Positions 47,987 through 56,264 are shown, counted from the first letter of the stretch. The stretch: 58,754 nt of DNA from Hyphomicrobiaceae bacterium (GCA_008933705.1 WBUN01000031.1:1-58754); one strand, 5' to 3'. Numbers and translations: made by a program. The notes: a model not told the origin generated them from the letters alone.

Positions 47987-48186
47987 GGCTTCATCGCTAT
48001 TTGACCAGTCCGGGCGATGAGAGCTCTTGCCATCGCGTGACGGCCGAGCTGAACAGGGGGTGGGAGCTCTGCGGTGCGCCCACGCTGACCTACGACGGCG
48101 AGCGCAAGCGCGTGATGTGCGGCCAGGTCATCATCAAGGAAGCGCCCGGCGAGCATCGGCCCGGCATCAAGCTTGCGGAGCAGTGA
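47983..48186 (+). CDS. DUF1737 small protein
   Basis: A 67-residue protein from a GTG that overlaps the preceding stop as GTGA. It reads VRLHRYLTSPGDESSCHRVT, then AELNRGWELCGAPTLTYDGE, then MCGQVIIKE near the C-terminus. The short pattern LNxGWxLxGxPT is that of DUF1737, found in many proteobacteria with no assigned function. Translational coupling to the malyl-CoA-type gene and position before mch suggest it works with, or regulates, this pathway step. No signal or membrane segment is visible. Confidence 0.78.
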   Translation: MRLHRYLTSPGDESSCHRVTAELNRGWELCGAPTLTYDGERKRVMCGQVIIKEAPGEHRPGIKLAEQ

Positions 48187-48221
48187 GGAGCAATGCGCGT
48201 GCGAGAGATCGGAGCGACCCC

Positions 48222-49280
48222 ATGACCGGGAACAAGGCCAAGCTCGGCAACTACTTCGAGGATTTCTCGGTCGGCCAGGTGCTCGAGCACGCGACGCCGA
48301 AGACCATCACCACGGGCGACGCGGCTCTCTATATGGGACTGTACGGACCGCGCTTTGCCGTGCAGTCGTCGGATGCGTTTGCCTCAGCCATCGGCTATCC
48401 ACGCGCGCCCATCGACGATCTGCTGGCCTTTCACACGGTGTTCGGCAAGACGGTGCCGGACATCTCGCTCAACGCCGTTGCCAACCTCGGCTATGCCGAG
48501 TGCCGCTTCCTGAAACCGGTCTTTCCGGGTGACACGCTGTCGGCCGCCTCGGAGGTGATCGGCCTGCGCGAGAACGCCAACCGCGCCTCCGGCGTCGTCT
48601 ACGTGCGCACGACCGGGCGCAACCAGAACGCCGAGACGGTTCTGCAGTACGCGCGCTGGGTGATGGTGCGCAAGCGCGATACGGCCTCGCCGGCACCGGC
48701 GCCCGTGGTGCCCAAGCTGGCGGAGCGGGTCGACCCCGCCGATCTCGGCGGCGCCGTGCCTAGGCTCGATCTCTCGCACTACAGTTTTTCGCTCGCCGGC
48801 TCGCCGCATCGCTGGGGCGATTATGCCGAGGGAGAGAAGATCAATCACATCGACGCCATGACGCTGGAGGAAGCCGAGCACCAGATCGCCACGCGGCTCT
48901 ATCAGAACACGGCCAAGGTGCATTTCAATCTGCATGAGCAGGCACAGGGCCAGTTCAAGCGCAGGCTGATCTACGGCGGCGTGGTCATTTCGCTGGCGCG
49001 GGCTCTTTCGTTCAACGGGCTTGCCAATGCCTTCCACGTCGCCGCCATCAACGGCGGGCGCCACGTGGCGCCGTGCTTCGCCGGCGACACCGTGTATGCC
49101 TGGTCCGAGGTGCTGGAGAAGGCGGAGATTCCAGGCCGTCGCGACATCGGCGCGTTGCGTGTGCGCCTCACCGCCGTCAAGAACCGCAACTGCGCAGACT
49201 TCCCGCTGCGCACCGACAAAGGCGAGTATGCGGAGGGCGTGATCCTCGATCTCGACTGCTGGCTGGTTCTGCCGCGATGA
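48222..49280 (+). CDS. mch: Mesaconyl-CoA hydratase
   Basis: A 352-residue double hot-dog (MaoC-like) dehydratase interconverting mesaconyl-C1-CoA and beta-methylmalyl-CoA, a late step of the ethylmalonyl-CoA pathway. The sequence closely follows known Mch enzymes: GNYFEDFSVGQVLEHATPKTI, YPRAPIDDLLAFHTVFGKTVPDISLNAVANLGYA, EEAEHQIATRLYQNTAKVHFNLH, YGGVVISLARALSFNGLANAF and GDTVYAWSEVLEKAEIPGRRDIGALRVR. The start at 48222 has GGAG nine bases upstream. It sits between DUF1737 and sdhC. Confidence 0.93.
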   Translation: MTGNKAKLGNYFEDFSVGQVLEHATPKTITTGDAALYMGLYGPRFAVQSSDAFASAIGYPRAPIDDLLAFHTVFGKTVPDISLNAVANLGYAECRFLKPVFPGDTLSAASEVIGLRENANRASGVVYVRTTGRNQNAETVLQYARWVMVRKRDTASPAPAPVVPKLAERVDPADLGGAVPRLDLSHYSFSLAGSPHRWGDYAEGEKINHIDAMTLEEAEHQIATRLYQNTAKVHFNLHEQAQGQFKRRLIYGGVVISLARALSFNGLANAFHVAAINGGRHVAPCFAGDTVYAWSEVLEKAEIPGRRDIGALRVRLTAVKNRNCADFPLRTDKGEYAEGVILDLDCWLVLPR

Positions 49281-49427
49281 GGGTCGATCACCGGGGCCGG
49301 GGCTTTGGTATACAATACACCTGAGAGCGCGGGCTGATTCCCGCCGCTCATGAGACAAACGGGCGATTGCCCCTCCTGCCGCTGCGCGCTAAAAGCCCGC
49401 GGTTGCACCTCATGAGGGGAAGATCCC

Positions 49428-49835
49428 ATGGCCGAGGCCCGGCGAGCGGTCGAGCGTCCGCTCTCGCCCCATTTGCAAGTCTACAGCTTCCTCATCAACA
49501 TGGTGATGTCGATCATGCATCGCGCCACCGGCGCGGCGCTGTACTTCGGCACGCTGCTGCTGGCCGCATGGCTCGTCTCGGCCGCCATGGGGCAGAAGCA
49601 GTACGAGCTCGTGAGCGAGCTGTTCGCGCATCCGCTGGGTAAGGTCGTCCTGTTCGGCTATTCGTGGGCGCTCATCCATCACATGCTGGGCGGCATCCGC
49701 CATTTCATCTGGGATACGGGCCGCGGGTTCCAGATCTGGCAGGTCAACCTGCTCTCCTGGCTGACGATCCTGGGCTCGGTGACGCTGACCATCGTGCTGT
49801 GGGCGGCGGCGCTCGGCATTCGCGGAGGGTTCTGA
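49428..49835 (+). CDS. sdhC: Succinate dehydrogenase cytochrome b556 subunit
   Basis: A 135-residue, three-helix subunit. RPLSPHLQVYSFLINMVMSIMHRATGAALYFG contains the quinone-site Ser and Arg residues (SIMHRATG), and WALIHHMLGGIRHFIWDTG holds the heme-ligand His. It anchors complex II and forms half of the quinone site. The 147-bp gap before it contains TATACAATAC at 49310-49319, a possible -10 region. GAGGGGAAGA precedes the start. Confidence 0.94.
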   Translation: MAEARRAVERPLSPHLQVYSFLINMVMSIMHRATGAALYFGTLLLAAWLVSAAMGQKQYELVSELFAHPLGKVVLFGYSWALIHHMLGGIRHFIWDTGRGFQIWQVNLLSWLTILGSVTLTIVLWAAALGIRGGF

Positions 49836-49836
49836 G

Positions 49837-50229
49837 ATGAGCCAGCAGATGAGCCAGCGCACGCCCCTCGCCAAGGTCCGCGGCCTGGGCTCCGCCAAGG
49901 AGGGCACCGAGCATTTCTGGAAGCAGCGCCTGACCGGTGTTTCGAACCTCATCCTCGTGTGCTTCGCCATCTGGCTGGTCGTGAAGCTGGCCGGCGCGGA
50001 CTATGCGACCGTGAAGCGCACGCTCGCCAAGCCGCAGAACGCCATCCCGCTGCTGCTGCTGGTCATCTCCGGCGTCATCCATATGCGGCTCGGCATGCAA
50101 ACCATCATCGAGGACTACGTGCAATCGGAAGGGCGGAAGGTGACGGCGCTGATGCTCAACTCCTTCTTCACGATGCTGGTCGGACTGACGTGCGCGTTCG
50201 CCGTGCTGAAGCTGAGCTTCGGAGCCTGA
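49837..50229 (+). CDS. sdhD: Succinate dehydrogenase hydrophobic membrane anchor subunit
   Basis: A 130-residue three-helix protein. TPLAKVRGLGSAKEGTEHFWKQRLTGVSNLILVCF is the SdhD opening with the conserved Arg, and VIHMRLGMQTIIEDYVQSEG carries the heme-ligand His and the quinone-site Asp-Tyr. It starts one base after sdhC and ends three bases before sdhA. A second ATG five codons in is an alternative start. Confidence 0.94.
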   Translation: MSQQMSQRTPLAKVRGLGSAKEGTEHFWKQRLTGVSNLILVCFAIWLVVKLAGADYATVKRTLAKPQNAIPLLLLVISGVIHMRLGMQTIIEDYVQSEGRKVTALMLNSFFTMLVGLTCAFAVLKLSFGA

Positions 50230-50232
50230 GAC

Positions 50233-52080
50233 ATGCTGGATGACGTTCCCAACAAGGGCAATGGCGTCGCCAAGCCCGCTCTCAACGGCCAGGCCTATCC
50301 GTTGACCGACCACACCTACGACGTCGTCGTCGTCGGCGCCGGCGGTGCCGGGCTGAGGGCCACGCTCGGCTGCTCCGAAGCAGGCCTCAAGACGGCCTGC
50401 ATCACCAAGGTGTTTCCCACGCGCTCGCACACGGTGGCCGCGCAAGGCGGCGTCGCCGCCGCGCTCGGCAACATGGGCCGGGACGACTGGCGCTGGCATA
50501 TGTACGACACGGTGAAAGGCGCCGACTGGCTCGGCGACCAGGACGCCATCGAGTATCTGTGCCGCAACGCGCCGCAGGCCGTCTACGAGCTCGAGCATTA
50601 CGGCATGCCCTTCAGCCGTACGGAGGACGGGCGCATCTATCAGCGGCCCTTCGGCGGCATGTATACGGAGTACGGCGAGGGCCCGCCGGCGCAGCGCACG
50701 TGCGCCGCCGCCGACCGCACCGGCCACGCCATGCTGCATACGCTGTATGGCCAGTCGCTCAGGCACTCGGCGGAGTTCTTCATCGAATACTTCGCCATCG
50801 ACCTGATGATGGACCAGGACGGTGCCTGCCGCGGCGTCGTTGCGCTCAAGCTCGACGACGGCACGTTGCACCGTTTCCGGGCCAAGAAGACGATCCTTGC
50901 CACGGGCGGCTACGGCCGCATCTACTACTCCTGCACGGGTGCCCACACGCAGACCGGCGACGGCAACGCCCTGGTGCTGCGCGCCGGCCTGGCGCTGCAG
51001 GACATGGAGTTCGTGCAGTTCCACCCGACCGGCATCTACGGTGCCGGCATGCTGATCACGGAGGGCGCGCGCGGCGAGGGCGGCTACCTTACGAACAGCG
51101 CCGGCGAGCGCTTCATGGAGCGCTACGCGCCGCACGCCAAGGATCTCGCCTCGCGCGACGTCGTTTCACGCTCGATGACGATCGAGATCAGGGAAGGTCG
51201 CGGCGTCGGCCCGGAGAAGGACCACATCTACCTGCATCTGGACCATCTCGATCCGAAGATCCTGGCCGAGCGGCTGCCCGGCATCACCGAGAGCGCCAAG
51301 ATCTTCGCCGGTGTCGACCTGCGCCGCCAGCCCATCCCCGTGCTGCCGACCGTGCACTACAACATGGGCGGCGTGCCGACCAACTATCACGGCGAGATGC
51401 TGACGCTGAAGGGAGGAAACCCGGATTACGTCGTGCCCGGCCTGATGGCGATCGGCGAGGCGGCCTGCGTGTCGGTGCACGGCGCCAACCGCCTTGGCAG
51501 CAACTCGCTGATCGACCTCGTCGTGTTCGGCCGCGCCGCCGGCCTGCAGTGCGCCAAGACGGTGGAGACCGGCCGGTCGCAAGCCGAGCTGCCAGCCGAC
51601 GCCGCCGACCGCGCGCTTGCGCGTCTCGACAGGTTCCGCCACGCCAAGGGCAGCACGCCGACGGCAACGCTGCGCCTCAGGATGCAGCGGGCCATGCAGA
51701 ACAATTGCGCCGTGTTCCGGGACGGCCCGGTGCTCAAGGAAGGCGTGCAGAAGATCACCGAGATCTGGAAGGAGTCCGACGACATCAAGGTCACGGACCG
51801 GTCGCTGATCTGGAATTCGGACCTGATCGAGACGCTCGAGTACGACAACCTGATCGTGCAGGCGGCCGTGACCGTGGCCGGGGCCGAGAACCGGACCGAG
51901 AGCCGCGGCGCGCACGCACGCGAGGACTACCCCCAGCGCGACGACACCAACTGGATGAAGCACACGCTGGCGTGGGTCGACGAGGCGACCAAGACCGTGC
52001 GCATCGACTATCGTCCGGTGCACACCTACACCATGACCAACGAGGTCAACTACATCGCACCGAAAGCGCGCGTCTATTAG
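50233..52080 (+). CDS. sdhA: Succinate dehydrogenase flavoprotein subunit
   Basis: A 615-residue flavoprotein oxidising succinate to fumarate. FAD-binding [16 protein letters not shown], covalent-FAD His in [21 protein letters not shown], substrate-site blocks [42 protein letters not shown], the [11 protein letters not shown] loop, and the C-terminal [21 protein letters not shown]. All are complete and typical. The iron-sulfur subunit gene sdhB, which normally follows, is not present; an unrelated FAD monooxygenase begins 15 bp later and no sdhB appears up to the window end. Confidence 0.96.
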   Translation: MLDDVPNKGNGVAKPALNGQAYPLTDHTYDVVVVGAGGAGLRATLGCSEAGLKTACITKVFPTRSHTVAAQGGVAAALGNMGRDDWRWHMYDTVKGADWLGDQDAIEYLCRNAPQAVYELEHYGMPFSRTEDGRIYQRPFGGMYTEYGEGPPAQRTCAAADRTGHAMLHTLYGQSLRHSAEFFIEYFAIDLMMDQDGACRGVVALKLDDGTLHRFRAKKTILATGGYGRIYYSCTGAHTQTGDGNALVLRAGLALQDMEFVQFHPTGIYGAGMLITEGARGEGGYLTNSAGERFMERYAPHAKDLASRDVVSRSMTIEIREGRGVGPEKDHIYLHLDHLDPKILAERLPGITESAKIFAGVDLRRQPIPVLPTVHYNMGGVPTNYHGEMLTLKGGNPDYVVPGLMAIGEAACVSVHGANRLGSNSLIDLVVFGRAAGLQCAKTVETGRSQAELPADAADRALARLDRFRHAKGSTPTATLRLRMQRAMQNNCAVFRDGPVLKEGVQKITEIWKESDDIKVTDRSLIWNSDLIETLEYDNLIVQAAVTVAGAENRTESRGAHAREDYPQRDDTNWMKHTLAWVDEATKTVRIDYRPVHTYTMTNEVNYIAPKARVY

Positions 52081-52095
52081 TGCCCGGCGGCGGCG

Positions 52096-53355
52096 ATGGC
52101 TCCTCTCAGGATCGCTGTCGCCGGTGCAGGTACCGCCGGGCTGGCGGCCGCTGCTTTTCTCGCCCGCGACGGCCACGATGTGCGCCTGTTCGAGCGCTTT
52201 GCCGAGCCGCGGCCGATCGGTGCCGGGCTCATGCTGCAGCCGACCGGCCTTGCCTGCCTTGCCCTGCTCGATCTCGACGAGCGCGCGATCGAGCGCGGAT
52301 GCATCGTCTCCGGCATCGACGGCAGGACCGTGCGAGGGGCCCGCATCTTCGACGTGAGCTACGGCGATCTCGCGCCGCACCTGTTCGGCCTCGGCATCCA
52401 TCGCGGCGTCCTCTTCGGTCTGCTCTACGACGAGGTGCGGCGTCTCTCGGTTCCCATTGCCGCGGCGACCGAGATCAGCCACAGCCGGCCCCTGCCGGGC
52501 GGCCGCGTCCTTGTCGATGCGGCAGACAAGGAGCACGGCCCCTTCGACCTCGTCGTCGACGGCACCGGCCAGCGCTCGCCGCTGCGCGCAGGCGAAGTGC
52601 GCGTGCGCGTCGACAGGCCCTATCCCTATGGCGCGCTGTGGGGCATCGTCGACATGCCCGATACGTGGGCGCACACCCAGAAGCTCGCGCAAGTCTACGA
52701 CGGCTGCCATCTCATGGTCGGCGTGCTGCCCGTGGGCCGAGGACCGGACAATGCGCGACCGCTTGCGGCGCTGTTCTGGAGCCTGCGCGTCAGGGACCAC
52801 GAGGCGTGGCAGCAGGCCGGCCTCGCCGACTGGAAGGCGCGCGTGCTCGCGGCGTGGCCCGAGGCTGCGGCCTTCGTCGTGCAGATCAGGAACCTCGAGC
52901 AGATGACCTTTGCCTCCTATGCCGACGTCGTCTTGCAGGAGCGCCATGCCGATCGCCTCGTGTTCGTCGGGGACTCCGGCCGGGTGACGAGCCCGCAACT
53001 GGGCCAGGGCGCCAACATGGCGCTGATCGACGCGGCGATGCTGTCCGCGTGCCTGCGCGATGCGCTTTCCGTCAATGCTGCACTCGCGGACTACGCCGAG
53101 CGGCGGCGGGCGCACACGCGCTTCTATTCGCTCGCCAGCCGCTGGCTCACGCCCTTCTTCCAGTCGGACAGCCGGCTTGCCGCGCTGGTGCGTGACGCGG
53201 CATTTCCCATCGCCGGCCGCGTGCCTTATGTGCAGCGCGAAATGGTGCGGACGCTGGCCGGCATGAAGACAGGGTTGTTCTCGCACCTTGATCCCGGCAT
53301 ATGGCATGCACGCTATGCGCTGCGTCCGCTCTCGGCGGCGGGCGGTCCGACATAG
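52096..53355 (+). CDS. FAD-dependent aromatic hydroxylase-type monooxygenase
   Basis: A 419-residue class A flavoprotein monooxygenase. FAD fold IAVAGAGTAGLAAAAFLARDGHDVRLFER, the mid-protein DG motif VVDGTGQRSPL, and the second FAD motif LVFVGDSGRVTSPQLGQGANMALIDA are all present. Relatives hydroxylate aromatic or pyridine rings with NAD(P)H and O2. It follows sdhA by 15 bp in the place of sdhB, so it is probably co-transcribed, but no functional connection to succinate oxidation is evident. The substrate cannot be inferred. The convergent hydrolase next to it could act on a related compound, but this is speculation. Confidence 0.85.
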   Translation: MAPLRIAVAGAGTAGLAAAAFLARDGHDVRLFERFAEPRPIGAGLMLQPTGLACLALLDLDERAIERGCIVSGIDGRTVRGARIFDVSYGDLAPHLFGLGIHRGVLFGLLYDEVRRLSVPIAAATEISHSRPLPGGRVLVDAADKEHGPFDLVVDGTGQRSPLRAGEVRVRVDRPYPYGALWGIVDMPDTWAHTQKLAQVYDGCHLMVGVLPVGRGPDNARPLAALFWSLRVRDHEAWQQAGLADWKARVLAAWPEAAAFVVQIRNLEQMTFASYADVVLQERHADRLVFVGDSGRVTSPQLGQGANMALIDAAMLSACLRDALSVNAALADYAERRRAHTRFYSLASRWLTPFFQSDSRLAALVRDAAFPIAGRVPYVQREMVRTLAGMKTGLFSHLDPGIWHARYALRPLSAAGGPT

Positions 53356-53382
53356 CGGGAGCGGGCCGGCTTCCGGGGCGGA

Positions 53383-54177
53383 CTATCTTGCCGGGTGCTT
53401 CTCGAGGAAGGCCAGCACATGCCTGTGGAATGTCGCCGGGTCCTCGGCGCTCAGCATGTGCGACACTGCCGGCATCACGATCAGGTCCGAGCCTTTGATC
53501 TCTCGATGGATCACCTCCGAAGCCGCTACCGGCGTTGCGGGGTCCTCAGCGCCGACGATGATGCGGGTCGGCAGCGTGATCGCCTTCAGCCGCTCGGTGA
53601 TATTCAGGTCACGGATCGCCAGGCACCAGCCGGCATAGCCCTCGAGCGGCGTCGTCTCGATCATCCTGGCCAGCCGCGCAAAGAGCGCCGGCTTCTGTCG
53701 GTTGGCATCCGTCACCCAGCGCTGCATGGCGGGCGTGACCTGGGAGGACATGCCTTTCTCGCGCGCGACCTGCACGCGGTCTTCCCACAATTGCCGCGCT
53801 TCCGGCGGAATGCGGCTGGTGCTCGAGACCAGTTGCAGGCTGGCGAAGCGGTCGGCATGGAGCAGGCCAAGATACTGCCCGACCATGCCGCCCATCGACA
53901 GGCCGAGAAAATGCGCACGCGCGATCTTCAGATGGTCCATCAAGGCCACCACGTCTGCCGTCAGGGTCTCGAAGCTGTAGGGGCCTTTCGGTGCCTCCGT
54001 CTGGCCGTGACCGCGCGCATCGAAGCGCACGACACGGTAGTCGGGCGACAGGGCGCCGGTCAGCTCGTTCCAGAAGCTGACATTGGTGGCGAGCGGGTGA
54101 TGCAGCACGACGGGGAAGGCGCTCTCGGGCCCGCTCACCTCGTAGTTCATGCGCATGCCGTTGATGGACGCCTGCAT
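53383..54177 (-). CDS. Alpha/beta hydrolase (3-oxoadipate enol-lactonase-like)
   Basis: A 264-residue hydrolase. The nucleophile elbow is FLGLSMGGMVGQYLGLLH (Ser in GLSMGG), the oxyanion region LHHPLATNVSFWNEL, the Arg-rich VVRFDARGHGQTEAP, the acid in IIVGAEDPATPV, and the final His in VMPAVSHMLSAEDP. Overall pattern is that of PcaD-like enol-lactonases, but general esterase activity is possible. The start at 54177 (MQASINGMRMNYEV) is preferred because AAAGGCAG precedes it and it matches the family N-terminus. It converges on the aromatic monooxygenase. Confidence 0.85.
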   Translation of the reverse strand: MQASINGMRMNYEVSGPESAFPVVLHHPLATNVSFWNELTGALSPDYRVVRFDARGHGQTEAPKGPYSFETLTADVVALMDHLKIARAHFLGLSMGGMVGQYLGLLHADRFASLQLVSSTSRIPPEARQLWEDRVQVAREKGMSSQVTPAMQRWVTDANRQKPALFARLARMIETTPLEGYAGWCLAIRDLNITERLKAITLPTRIIVGAEDPATPVAASEVIHREIKGSDLIVMPAVSHMLSAEDPATFHRHVLAFLEKHPAR

Positions 54178-54235
54178 GGAGACTGCCTTTCCGGTTTGGA
54201 GAGCTGCGGCGGCCGCCGACGGCACGCCGCTGCAT

Positions 54236-54805
54236 TCAGGACTGGGACTTCGCGGCTTCCGCCTCGACCTTTATGTCTGCAGGCTTGCCTTCGGGTGCAT
54301 GGTGCTCGCCGCTGATGCGATCCGACAGCACCAGGAGCACGCTGGAGGCGACGAACACCACGTGGATGACGACGTACCACCACAGGTCCCGATCGGAGGC
54401 GGCCTTGACGTCCATGAACTGCTTCAGGAGCTGGATCGCCGAGATGGCAACGATGGGGGACAGCAGCTTGATCCTGAGCGCCGTGAATTTGATGGTGCCC
54501 ATCCATTCGGGCCAATCGCGATGGTGGGTGTGGTCGATCTTGGACACGAAGTTCTGGTATCCGGAGAAGATCACGATCAGCAGCAGAGAGCCGGCCAGCG
54601 CCAGATTGACGAGGGAGAGCACGCCGAGAATGACTTCCGCCTCGCTGGAGATGAATGCCTTCTGGGCGATATGGAAAAGCTCCTCCATGAACTTGATCAG
54701 GACGATGACGATGCCGGCGGCGAGGCCGAGATAGAACGGCGCAAAAAGCCAGCGGCTGGCGAAGAGCACGGCTTCCAGCAGGCGCTCGAGCTTGTCCCTC
54801 AACAT
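54236..54805 (-). CDS. UPF0114/YqhA-family inner-membrane protein
   Basis: A 189-residue membrane protein of the YqhA (TIGR00645) family. Four hydrophobic segments are seen: WLFAPFYLGLAAGIVIVLIKFMEEL, VILGVLSLVNLALAGSLLLIVIFSGYQNFVSK, LRIKLLSPIVAISAIQLLKQF, and LWWYVVIHVVFVASSVLLVLSDRI. The motif SGYQNFVSKID followed by HTHHRDWPEWMGTIKF is diagnostic. The function is unknown. The start at 54805 (MLRDKLERLLE) has GAGGATCG upstream. Confidence 0.88.
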   Translation of the reverse strand: MLRDKLERLLEAVLFASRWLFAPFYLGLAAGIVIVLIKFMEELFHIAQKAFISSEAEVILGVLSLVNLALAGSLLLIVIFSGYQNFVSKIDHTHHRDWPEWMGTIKFTALRIKLLSPIVAISAIQLLKQFMDVKAASDRDLWWYVVIHVVFVASSVLLVLSDRISGEHHAPEGKPADIKVEAEAAKSQS

Positions 54806-54905
54806 GTGAGCGATCCTCGTAGACCGGTGACCGAGCGTGTATGGCACGCGCGTTTCGCATAGGGCAAGCCGTCGCCGGAGGAGGACGAATGATTGTCCAA
54901 GCCCC

Positions 54906-54931
54906 GGTGAACGGCAGCAAGGCCGTTCACC
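54906..54931. repeat. Perfect 10-bp inverted repeat (hairpin)
   Basis: GGTGAACGGC, loop AGCAAG, then GCCGTTCACC. It has no T run on either side and sits about 100 bp upstream of the YqhA-family start and 110 bp before the GTATAC palindrome. Its role is unknown. Confidence 0.6.
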
Positions 54932-55043
54932 ACCGTCGAGATTGCGTCGCCCAGCGTCGACGCCGTCGGCTGCCTGAGACTCGTGCGGGGCAGAAAAGGC
55001 GTGCGGCGGAGTCAGATTTGAGTCGCCGAGTCATGCTCGCCGT

Positions 55044-55057
55044 TGTATACGTATACA
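55044..55057. promoter_or_regulatory. Perfect 14-bp palindrome TGTATACGTATACA, candidate operator/promoter
   Basis: The 14 bases are fully self-complementary and consist of two GTATAC units. They end one base before the outer stem of the candidate RNA begins. TATACA at 55052-55057 could also act as a -10 box placing transcription start near 55060-55064. No good -35 box is seen at standard spacing, so activation by a regulator binding the palindrome is possible. Confidence 0.55.
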
Positions 55058-55155
55058 GCACGCGGCCGTGGCGCACGTCCCTTCCCCCGTTTTCCCGGCG
55101 TGCGCGCTCCCCTGGACCGCGTGTCGAGGGCGCCTTGCTCCAAGGCGCCCTTTTT
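55058..55155 (+). ncRNA. Candidate structured small RNA with C-rich loop
   Basis: The plus strand folds into three nested or serial helices. An outer stem pairs CACGCGG (55059-55065) with CCGCGTG (55117-55123). Inside it, a hairpin pairs GCGCACG (55071-55077) with CGTGCGC (55099-55105) and displays the loop CCCTTCCCCCGTTTTCC. A terminator hairpin closes at 55150 with five T after it. C-rich unpaired loops able to cover ribosome-binding sites are typical of several Hyphomicrobiales sRNA families (such as the suhB/alpha-r8 and alpha-r14 groups). Membership in any of them is not shown here. Confidence 0.65.
55128..55155 (+). terminator. Strong intrinsic terminator
   Basis: GGGCGCCTTG, loop CTC, CAAGGCGCCC, then TTTTT: a perfect 10-bp GC-rich stem with a U tract, the clearest intrinsic terminator in the window. 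No protein gene precedes it on the plus strand, which is what points to a short non-coding transcript. Confidence 0.88.
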
Positions 55156-55301
55156 CGCGCGTGCGCGATGGACACAGCGAATGCAGAAAACACTCGCGGC
55201 CAAGCTCTCCTTGCTCGCGCACATCGCCGAGCCTTAACCGGCCTCGCGGAACCTTCTATGATGCGAGCGGTTATCGCGTCGGGACTACTAGGGGAGTGAA
55301 A

Positions 55302-55583
55302 ATGATTGGAGCGTTGAAAGCTTTGACTGCGGCGGCGCTTCTGGCAGCGACAGCTTCCGTCGCCAGCGCCGCGCCGGTCACCAATGTCGGCCAGTTGCCG
55401 GATGGCGTGAGCAACAGTCTTGTTCAGGTTCATGGCAGGCATCGTTCGTGTCAGCGCGGGCCGGGCGGCTGGCATCGCCACAATCGCTTCGGCGAGCGTC
55501 GTCTTTGTCGCGAATGGCGTGGCAACGGTCGCCGTCCCGACTACTGCGTCAGGCTCGGGCCGGTTTGGTACTGCGACTACTGA
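55302..55583 (+). CDS. Small secreted basic protein, unknown function
   Basis: A 93-residue protein with a clear signal peptide (MIGALKALTAAALLAATASV, cleavage after ASA near residue 23). The mature part is rich in Arg, His, Gly and Trp with four Cys: HRSCQRGPGGWHRHN, ERRLCREW, PDYCVRLGPVWYCDY. Even spacing of cysteines suggests disulfides in the periplasm or outside the cell. Small secreted proteins of this kind are common in Hyphomicrobiales; I cannot name a family. GGGGAG lies seven bases before the ATG. A hairpin at 55621-55649 follows the gene. Confidence 0.7.
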   Translation: MIGALKALTAAALLAATASVASAAPVTNVGQLPDGVSNSLVQVHGRHRSCQRGPGGWHRHNRFGERRLCREWRGNGRRPDYCVRLGPVWYCDY

Positions 55584-55620
55584 TGCCAAAGAGCACGCAG
55601 TAAGACCTTGCAGGTGCTCG

Positions 55621-55649
55621 GACACCCGGCTGGTCATCGGCCGGGTGTC
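55621..55649 (+). terminator. Hairpin after the small secreted protein gene
   Basis: GACACCCGGC, loop TGGTCATCG, GCCGGGTGTC: a perfect 10-bp stem 37 bp after the stop codon. It is followed by TGGAGTCCTTGCG rather than a T run, so termination efficiency is uncertain. Confidence 0.5.
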
Positions 55650-55836
55650 TGGAGTCCTTGCGACCTGAATTGGGCCGGAAGGCGGTGCCCGCGGTGACAT
55701 CGATGCGCCCGCTGGGTTCTCTTCGAAGAGAAGCGGGTCATCGCAATTCAGACTGAACCGGAATTCACACACCGCGCCCGTCATCCGGTCGGAGCAAAGC
55801 GGAGAGCGGGGACCCGGGGGCTGAGGGCATACCCGT

Positions 55837-56166
55837 TTCCCCCGTGGTGAGCCTGTCGAACCACGCGGCCGCAACGGTGCCTCGCAACCGTCCTTCGACG
55901 AGCTCAGGACGGGGGTTGTGTTGCTCCGAATTTCGCGCAAGCGAAGTTCCCGGGGATCCCGCGGCTGAAAGCACGACCGCTTCCCCCGTGGTGAGCCTGT
56001 CGAACCACGCGGGCCGCAACGGTGCCTCGCAGCCGTCCTTCGACGAGCTCAGGACGGGGTTGTGCATGCGGTTGAACCCACACCCGTTTCCCCCGTGGTG
56101 AGCCTGTCGAACCACGCGGCCGCAACGGTGCCTCGCAGCCGTCCTTCGACGAGCTCAGGACGGGGG
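55837..56166. repeat. Three direct copies of a 79-bp palindromic repeat
   Basis: Copies lie at 55837-55915, 55981-56059 and 56088-56166, nearly identical, all in the same orientation and separated by 65 and 28 bp. Each begins TTCCCCCGTGGTGAGCCTGT, has one small palindrome (GTGGT...ACCAC), then GGCCGCAACGGTGCCTCGCA, and ends in CGTCCTTCGACGAGCTCAGG followed by ACGGGG, with arms CGTCCT and AGGACG. A reversed partial copy is at 5799-5850. Confidence 0.85.
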
Positions 56167-56264
56167 TTGCGTTGCAGCCCCGGGCCCCGGCGCCCCGCTT
56201 CGCTTGCGCGCAATTGCGAGATGACCGCCGAGGGATCGGCGATCCAACTCGATCGGATGGTCTC

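Larger units (their letters stand above)
54806..55301. other. 496-bp structured non-coding region
   Basis: No convincing protein gene is seen; one long open frame runs through the terminator described below. Features read off the sequence are a perfect 10-bp stem hairpin at 54906-54931 (GGTGAACGGC and GCCGTTCACC), a 14-bp palindrome at 55044-55057, a candidate small RNA at 55058-55155, and the leader of the small secreted protein. Confidence 0.6.

Noticed and set aside
54841-55299. Open frame of about 150 codons with a strong GGAGGAGG sequence near 54876
   Set aside because: The frame reads straight through the strong intrinsic terminator and stem structures, is Arg/Ala-rich, and resembles no family. 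A short peptide from the ATG at 54889 remains possible but unsupported.
55837-56166. Repeats considered as a CRISPR array
   Set aside because: Units are 79 bp, contain internal palindromes, spacers differ in length (65 and 28 bp), and no cas genes are in the window.
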